Of a DNA stretch of 36,105 bases, positions 32,181-36,105 are shown piece after piece. Where the stretch lies: NCBI GenBank assembly GCA_900543705.1, contig UQSL01000013.1, positions 1 to 36,105 of the forward strand, written 5' to 3'. This stretch comes from an uncultured Oscillospiraceae bacterium. GTDB taxonomy: Bacteria; Bacillota; Clostridia; Oscillospirales; Ruminococcaceae. Under the pieces are notes generated by a model, which searched no databases, was not told the origin of the DNA, and was given only the letters and a program-made list of their open reading frames with translations. How positions within the stretch are numbered: position 1 is the stretch's first letter; every line of letters begins with the position of its first letter. Made by a program: the position numbers and the translations under genes.

Positions 32181-33515
32181 ATGAAATGCGCAACTTGTGG
32201 AACTGAATTTGAAGGGAATTTTTGTCCCGCCTGCGGTGCTCCTGCTCCGCGGGAGGAAAATCCGGCGGGCTTTCCTGATTTCAGCCCAAATACGGAGCGG
32301 TATACAAACCAGGGCGATCGCCAAGCTGACAATAATGACAGTTATTCCAACGCGGATGTAGGACCCGCGGCGGATGACATCAATCCTTCTCCGGATTTGG
32401 ATGCCAAGGCGAACAAGAACCAGGGGGACTACAGCTATTCTTCTCCGGATTTAGACGCTGCTTCTTCCGCTTCTCTACAGCCTCCGGTTCAGTCGGGCCC
32501 CGGGATGCCGCCTCCGGTATATGGTCAGCCCCCAATGGGAGGGGGACTCTCTCAGCCCGGGAATCCCTACGGTACGCCAAAGAAAAAGACAAATGGTTGT
32601 CTGGTGGCAGGACTTATTGTCGGTGGTTTTCTCCTGATTTTGATAATTGTGGCCATTATCATTGGTGTACTGATTTATAATAATGCCAAAGAATCTAAGG
32701 ACTGGGTGACGGGAAGCGGACTTTCTTCCAGCTATTCTTATAACAGCTCCTCTCCGTCATCTTCCTCCGGCCCACAGACGGTAACACCATCCGCGCCGGT
32801 TCCGGAAGGGGCGCTGAGCGAGGAGGAAATCAAGCAACTATATGCAGATCCATCGTTATTTACCGGTCGTCCGATTGTATTGACCGGAATTGTGTTTACC
32901 ACCCCGGAGAAAGATACAGACAATATCTATTTCCAGATGTTCAGTGACATTGAAAATTATGAGGGTAACACGGTTGTCGCTTTTGCAGACCCGAACCTCG
33001 ATGTAAAAGAGGACTGCTATGTCCGGGTTATCGGTACGGTCGGGGAAAAATTTGTAGGGGAAAGCATGACAGGTGCTGCACTGAGCATTCCTACAGTCAT
33101 TGCCTCTTCGGTGGAAGTTGTTTCTTACATGGACGCTGCCGCTCCGACACTCAAAGAAGTCATCTGCAATATGACCCAGACTCAGGAAGATTACACGGTG
33201 ACTGTGGATAAGGTAGAGTTTGCGGCAACAGAAACCAGAATTTATGTAACCGTTTCGAATAGTGGCACTGATAATTTTCACCTGTATTCTTTTAATGCCA
33301 AGCTGATTCAGAACAACAATCAGTATGAGGAAAGCCCGAATTATGATGCGGACTATCCGGAAATTCAAAGCGATTTGCTTCCCGGAGCAACCTCAACGGG
33401 AGTGATTGTCTTTGAGCCTTTGGAACAGAAAGATTTCAAGCTTTATCTGGAAGGGTATTCCGACGATTATTCGAAGGATTTTGAACCCTATACTTATGAC
33501 ATCAAAGTGCAGTAA
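32181..33515 (+). CDS. Zinc-ribbon, single-TM protein with OB-like and DUF4352-like domains
   Basis: 444 residues, a surface-type protein of unknown role. A zinc ribbon opens it (Cys3, Cys6, Cys15, Cys18). Then comes an acidic, low-complexity cytoplasmic region with a repeated SPDLDA (70-75 and 88-93) and a Pro/Gly stretch, one transmembrane helix (~140-166) and a Ser/Tyr-rich linker. The outer part has an OB-fold-like (tRNA_anti-like) domain at ~205-320 (FTGRPIVLTGIV, CYVRVIGTV) and a DUF4352-like beta domain at ~330-444 (VTVSNSGTDNFHLYSFNAKL, LLPGATSTGVIVFE). I start at ATG 32181, with GAGGGGG upstream and the first cysteine two residues in. Monocistronic. Confidence 0.8.
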   Translation: MKCATCGTEFEGNFCPACGAPAPREENPAGFPDFSPNTERYTNQGDRQADNNDSYSNADVGPAADDINPSPDLDAKANKNQGDYSYSSPDLDAASSASLQPPVQSGPGMPPPVYGQPPMGGGLSQPGNPYGTPKKKTNGCLVAGLIVGGFLLILIIVAIIIGVLIYNNAKESKDWVTGSGLSSSYSYNSSSPSSSSGPQTVTPSAPVPEGALSEEEIKQLYADPSLFTGRPIVLTGIVFTTPEKDTDNIYFQMFSDIENYEGNTVVAFADPNLDVKEDCYVRVIGTVGEKFVGESMTGAALSIPTVIASSVEVVSYMDAAAPTLKEVICNMTQTQEDYTVTVDKVEFAATETRIYVTVSNSGTDNFHLYSFNAKLIQNNNQYEESPNYDADYPEIQSDLLPGATSTGVIVFEPLEQKDFKLYLEGYSDDYSKDFEPYTYDIKVQ

Positions 33516-33524
33516 TATCGCAGG

Positions 33525-33555
33525 CCTTCGGATAACCTCCGAAGGTTTGTTTTTA
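33525..33555 (+). terminator. Terminator after the zinc-ribbon gene
   Basis: CCTTCGG (33525-33531) pairs with CCGAAGG (33539-33545), with a 7-base loop, then TTTGTTTTTATTTT. Confidence 0.8.
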
Positions 33556-33619
33556 TTTTAGCAATCTTTTGTTTTCAGATTCTTTGGTAGTCATTTCTTA
33601 TTCTGACATAATTTCTCGT

Positions 33620-33820
33620 TATACTAAAAGCATAATAAAACAAAGGAGGTCAATAAGGATAGTATGTAGCTTTTTATCAGATTTTTCACTCGTTTTTATA
33701 TAACTGCCGAAGCTTATCGGATGGACGGAATACCGGCCGATAAGCTAAGCAGACCAAAAGTTCTCTTTCCTGTAAGCGGGAAAGTTTGTATAAAAAGCAG
33801 CCGCATTCGGCTGCTTTTGT
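33620..33820 (+). ncRNA. Candidate small RNA or leader with two hairpins
   Basis: This 419-bp gap between genes holds, in order, TATACT (33620-33625) as a -10-like box and a strong AAAGGAGG followed by an ATG and an immediate stop (ATGTAG). Next come a hairpin AGCTTATCGG/CCGATAAGCT (33711-33720/33738-33747) and a terminator-like hairpin AAAAGCAGCCG/CGGCTGCTTTT (33793-33803/33808-33818). No -35 is convincing and no known RNA family was recognised. It may be a small RNA or a decayed gene start. Confidence 0.35.
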
Positions 33821-33933
33821 TTATATGGACCGTATCAGGACATTTGCTTGACATATCACATTTTCCTTACAACAGTGCCTATAATAGGAGTATATCGATG
33901 GACATAATCGAAACAGAGAGGAGGAGCGAGCTT

Positions 33934-34704
33934 GTGTATTTTTGGGCCGGGCCGTCTCAAATTCCCATCGAGGTTCCTGGTGTGCCGATTTTCAGCAGAA
34001 CCCATCTGGCGTGGCTGTCTGTTACGCTGTTTATTTGTGTGGCGGCTTCTCTATACTTTTTCCGGATGAAAAAACACAGCAGGATTCGAGGTGTGAGAAT
34101 TCTGGGCTTTATACTGTTTTTTCTGGAAATGCTGCGGCTTTTCCTGCTCGCTGCAGTCGGGGATTTTTCCCTTTCTGAGTCGCTTCCGCTCCAGCTCTGC
34201 GATGTAATGGTCTTTGTAGAATTTTATGCGGCTTGGCATAATTTTCCCTCTGTACGGGAGCTTTGCTTTTGTCTCGGGATGCCGGGCGCGCTCAGTGCAT
34301 TGATTACTCCGGGAGAAACAGGATATCCTCTGTTTAACATCCATTATCTTGTGTTTATTCTTATCCATCTTTTGTTGTTTTTGCTGCCCATCCTGTTTTT
34401 AGTGGATGGTTTTAAGCCCAGTGCGCGGAGACTTCCTTTGTGTTTTGTCTGCCTGCTGCTTTTGGCCGCTGTGGATTATCCAGTGAATCTTGCAGTGCAG
34501 GGAAATTATCTCTTTTTGTGCTATCCCCCTCAAGGGTCGATTTTGGAATGGATTCAGCACTGGGCGGGAGAATGGTATCTTCCGGCCATGGCGCTTTTGG
34601 TCTGGGGAATCTGGGGAATGCTGTATGGAGGATATTTTTTGCTGACATGGCTTGTACGGCGCAGAGGAAAAATCGGGAACAGAGTGCCCGTAAAAAACAC
34701 CTGA
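33934..34704 (+). CDS. YwaF/TIGR02206-like integral membrane protein
   Basis: 256 residues with about seven hydrophobic helices. The conserved family pattern is present: a short N-terminal HLAWL segment, then LPLQLCDVMVFVEFYAAWH in mid-protein, LGMPGALSALITPGETGYPLFN, and HLLLFLLPILFLVDGF. It resembles the conserved TP0381/YwaF family, whose function is unknown. The open frame reaches further upstream, but GAGAGGAGGAG ends 8 bp before the GTG at 33934, and the upstream residues are not conserved in character. The stop lies in the arm of its own terminator. Confidence 0.78.
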   Translation: MYFWAGPSQIPIEVPGVPIFSRTHLAWLSVTLFICVAASLYFFRMKKHSRIRGVRILGFILFFLEMLRLFLLAAVGDFSLSESLPLQLCDVMVFVEFYAAWHNFPSVRELCFCLGMPGALSALITPGETGYPLFNIHYLVFILIHLLLFLLPILFLVDGFKPSARRLPLCFVCLLLLAAVDYPVNLAVQGNYLFLCYPPQGSILEWIQHWAGEWYLPAMALLVWGIWGMLYGGYFLLTWLVRRRGKIGNRVPVKNT

Positions 34705-34727
34705 CAAAATTTCTGTCAGGTGTTTTT
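34693..34727 (+). terminator. Terminator of the YwaF-like gene
   Basis: AAAAACACCTGACA (34693-34706) pairs perfectly with TGTCAGGTGTTTTT (34714-34727). The stop codon is inside the first arm. Confidence 0.9.
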
Positions 34728-34737
34728 CTTGTAGGCG

Positions 34738-34760
34738 ACCCCCGGCAGTGCCGGGGGTTT
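34738..34760. repeat. Short GC-rich hairpin
   Basis: CCCCCGGC (34739-34746) pairs with GCCGGGGG (34750-34757) around AGT, flanked by A and T and then TTTAAAAAAA. It sits between the terminator and the insertion-sequence remnant. It could be a second terminator or a dispersed repeat unit; only one copy was noticed in the window. Confidence 0.5.
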
Positions 34761-34771
34761 AAAAAAAGCTT

Positions 34772-34980
34772 TGCAGTAGTCAACAAAATTGGACACGAGA
34801 TTTCAAATTTATACTTAGCTATTTTAACTAAGACACTGAGTGGAGGAGTAGGACTCACGGTATTGCTTTGGCGTCAGATAGCTTAAAGAGTATGTCGGGC
34901 GATGTTCATTAAAAAAGAGTATGTAATCATCCATCTCTTTTTCCATGCAATCCGTCCCGGTGACATAAAAGTCCAGAATA
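34772..34980 (-). mobile_element. IS3-family insertion sequence remnant (transposase 3' end)
   Basis: On the minus strand the frame ending at 34824 reads CMEKEMDDYILFFNEHRPTY, then SLSYLTPKQYRES and a stop after about 9 more residues. This is the very C-terminus of an IS3-family OrfB transposase (x-Y-I-x-F-x-N-x-x-R-P...L-T-P-x-x-Y). Downstream, the plus strand from 34772 begins TGCAGTAGTCAACAAAATTG, with the 5'-TG expected of an IS3 terminal repeat. Everything upstream of the last ~45 codons, including the DDE catalytic core, is missing. The remnant ends about where the DUF6512-like gene stops. Confidence 0.75.
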
Positions 34981-34983
34981 AGC

Positions 34984-35520
34984 TTACTCCCGGTTGATGC
35001 CATAAGTCCCGCTTATGGGATCCCGAAACAGTCCGATTTTCGGAGGGGAGATTGTAAAAAGGAAAAAGCATGCGCATAGCAGGATGAGTAACAAAAGAGA
35101 ACCGGGTAGGGCCTTACTTGCAAACAAACCAGCGCTGATGAGTCTCAGAGAGATGCAGGAGGAAAAAACAACCCCCAATAAAAAGGTGAGGATATCAGCA
35201 GGCAGCCAGTTTCTTCCAAGAATTCCAGTGTAGGTATAGAATACGACAATAATAAGACACATCCCGGCGATAAGGCCCACCACTTTGGCGGGGATAAAAT
35301 TCGGAATGTACTTACCTACTGCGAAGTATTCCACTATACCAAAGAACAGGGAGGGAAAAAATAGGAGTTTCAGATGTTCCCAGGTACTCTCATTGACGGG
35401 GGAAATGAGGCCGACCAAACGTTTTTTCCCGGTAAGTACATAAACGAAGTGGAGTAGCGACCCAAAAAGGGAAACCGCCAGGACAAAGATCAATTCCCAT
35501 AACAACAATTTTTCTCTCAA
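34984..35520 (-). CDS. DUF6512-like membrane protein
   Basis: 178 residues with about five hydrophobic helices. The N-terminal half carries SLLHFVYVLTGKKRLVGLIS and PVNESTWEHLKLLFFPSLFF, the strongly conserved start of this Firmicute membrane family. It ends PPKIGLFRDPISGTYGI, the typical terminal motif, so the protein is complete even though an insertion-sequence remnant abuts its stop codon. Function unknown. It is divergent from the acetyltransferase gene. Confidence 0.75.
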   Translation of the reverse strand: MREKLLLWELIFVLAVSLFGSLLHFVYVLTGKKRLVGLISPVNESTWEHLKLLFFPSLFFGIVEYFAVGKYIPNFIPAKVVGLIAGMCLIIVVFYTYTGILGRNWLPADILTFLLGVVFSSCISLRLISAGLFASKALPGSLLLLILLCACFFLFTISPPKIGLFRDPISGTYGINRE

Positions 35521-35590
35521 CTCAAATCACACCCTTTGTCCCTATTCTATGCGCTGGAAGTTGAAAAGATGGCAGGGGACGAGCCGAAAT

Positions 35591-35619
35591 TTGACGCTTT
35601 TTATCAGCCCTGATATAAT
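35591..35619 (+). promoter_or_regulatory. Promoter of the GNAT gene
   Basis: TTGACG (35591-35596), a 17-bp spacer and TATAAT (35614-35619). The start would be near 35626. Confidence 0.75.
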
Positions 35620-35720
35620 GGAAAATATTGATATAATTAGGGTTGTGATATATGCAACGACAAACTCTGTATGAAGACGAAAACAATTTACTAATCGAGG
35701 AAGCAAAAGGAGGAACTTTC

Positions 35721-36105
35721 ATGCAGACAAACAATCAGGCGGTGATAAAACCGCTGTGCGAAGCGGAGGTTTCCGCGATTTATCACGACCATGCGGTATA
35801 CGATTTCCCAAAAGCGGAGTTAAAGCCGCTGTCCACAATGCTGAAATTAATGAAAAGTGGGGACTATCTCTGTTATGGGCTGTTTGAAGGGGAGGGGCTG
35901 CGAGCCTATGCGTTTTTTGTAAAAAACGGGGTATTTTTGCTGCTCGATTACTATGCAGTGTGCCGCGGCTACCGCTCCAGTGGGTACGGCAGTCAATTTT
36001 TATCTATGCTGAGGAATACCTGCAGGGGGATACATGGAATTATTCTGGAAGTAGAAGCGCCCGACTGTGCACTCAATGAGGAGGAACTTACCATCCGCAC
36101 CCGGC
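35721..36105 (+). CDS. GNAT-family acetyltransferase, cut by window end
   Basis: An open frame from ATG 35721 (AAGGAGG at 35707-35713) runs off the window after 128 codons. It reads MQTNNQAVIKPLCEAEVSAI, later LLDYYAVCRGYRSSGYGSQF and GIILEVEAPD. The Y-A-V...R-x-x-G-Y/G-S pattern is the acetyl-CoA-binding loop of GNAT N-acetyltransferases (motif A), followed by the beta-5 strand IILEVE. The substrate is unknown. An in-frame ATG at 35652 would add 23 residues but has a poor ribosome site. Confidence 0.78.
   Translation, partial: MQTNNQAVIKPLCEAEVSAIYHDHAVYDFPKAELKPLSTMLKLMKSGDYLCYGLFEGEGLRAYAFFVKNGVFLLLDYYAVCRGYRSSGYGSQFLSMLRNTCRGIHGIILEVEAPDCALNEEELTIRTR

Noticed and set aside
1..36105. CRISPR arrays, tRNA or rRNA genes
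   Set aside because: I read the intergenic regions and saw no regularly spaced repeats, no cloverleaf with a convincing T-loop, and no rRNA-like sequence.

Overview
The window looks like a chromosomal stretch of a low-to-moderate GC, spore-forming anaerobic Firmicute, probably a clostridial relative of the Oscillospiraceae/Ruminococcaceae (inference). The grounds are strong AGGAGG-type ribosome sites, frequent TTG and GTG starts, a CwlJ/GerQ-like spore germination pair, an acetate kinase, a TPP-riboswitch thiamin operon with a short ThiC, and many small Firmicute families (DUF1836, DUF1284, DUF134, YwaF/TIGR02206-like, DUF6512-like).

Layout. (1) 1-2500 is the remnant of an integrative element: a tyrosine integrase cut off before its catalytic domain, an excisionase-like HTH protein, a divergent XRE regulator with a well-preserved promoter/operator region, and an isoprenylcysteine-methyltransferase-like cargo gene. 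It abuts the 3' end of guaA, a known integration hotspot. (2) 2504-6739 holds guaA, a decayed patch with a DtxR/MntR-like pseudogene, and a leftward membrane protein-patatin-membrane protein cluster. (3) 6829-9455 has tmcAL and ackA transcribed divergently from overlapping promoters. (4) 9460-14523 has a class-I amidotransferase hydrolase, a hypoxanthine/uracil-DNA glycosylase and two tandem MATE paralogues. (5) 14665-19465 has an HtrA protease, a possible 33-residue membrane peptide, TrhA/hemolysin III, a DUF1836 regulator and a two-domain PPK2-type phosphotransferase. (6) 19600-22298 has a NamZ-type pseudogene broken by three single-base shifts, a DUF1284 protein and thioredoxin reductase. 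(7) 22426-25628 has the spore pair, a small helical protein, a DUF134-NifX-like operon with a perfect 34-bp palindrome at its promoter, and a TspO-like protein. (8) 25741-29662 is a complete promoter-riboswitch-thiCMED-terminator unit. (9) 29801-36105 has a HAD phosphatase, a CCA-adding enzyme, a zinc-ribbon/membrane/OB-like surface protein, a possible small RNA, a YwaF-like membrane protein, an IS3-family remnant, a DUF6512-like membrane protein and a truncated GNAT acetyltransferase.

How the genes work together. Most of the window is housekeeping: GMP synthesis, tRNA maturation (tmcAL, cca), acetate/ATP metabolism, thiol redox, envelope proteolysis and thiamin supply. The clear cooperating sets are thiC-thiM-thiE-thiD under one riboswitch, cwlJ with the gerQ-like gene, and DUF134 with the NifX-like protein.

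I do not see a convincing new multi-gene system such as a defence island, CRISPR array or biosynthetic cluster. The best leads are the palindrome-controlled DUF134/NifX-like operon, the 33-residue membrane peptide candidate between two strong hairpins, the three-operator switch of the integrative-element remnant, and an abnormal homopolymer-rich block inside thiC that may be a sequence error.
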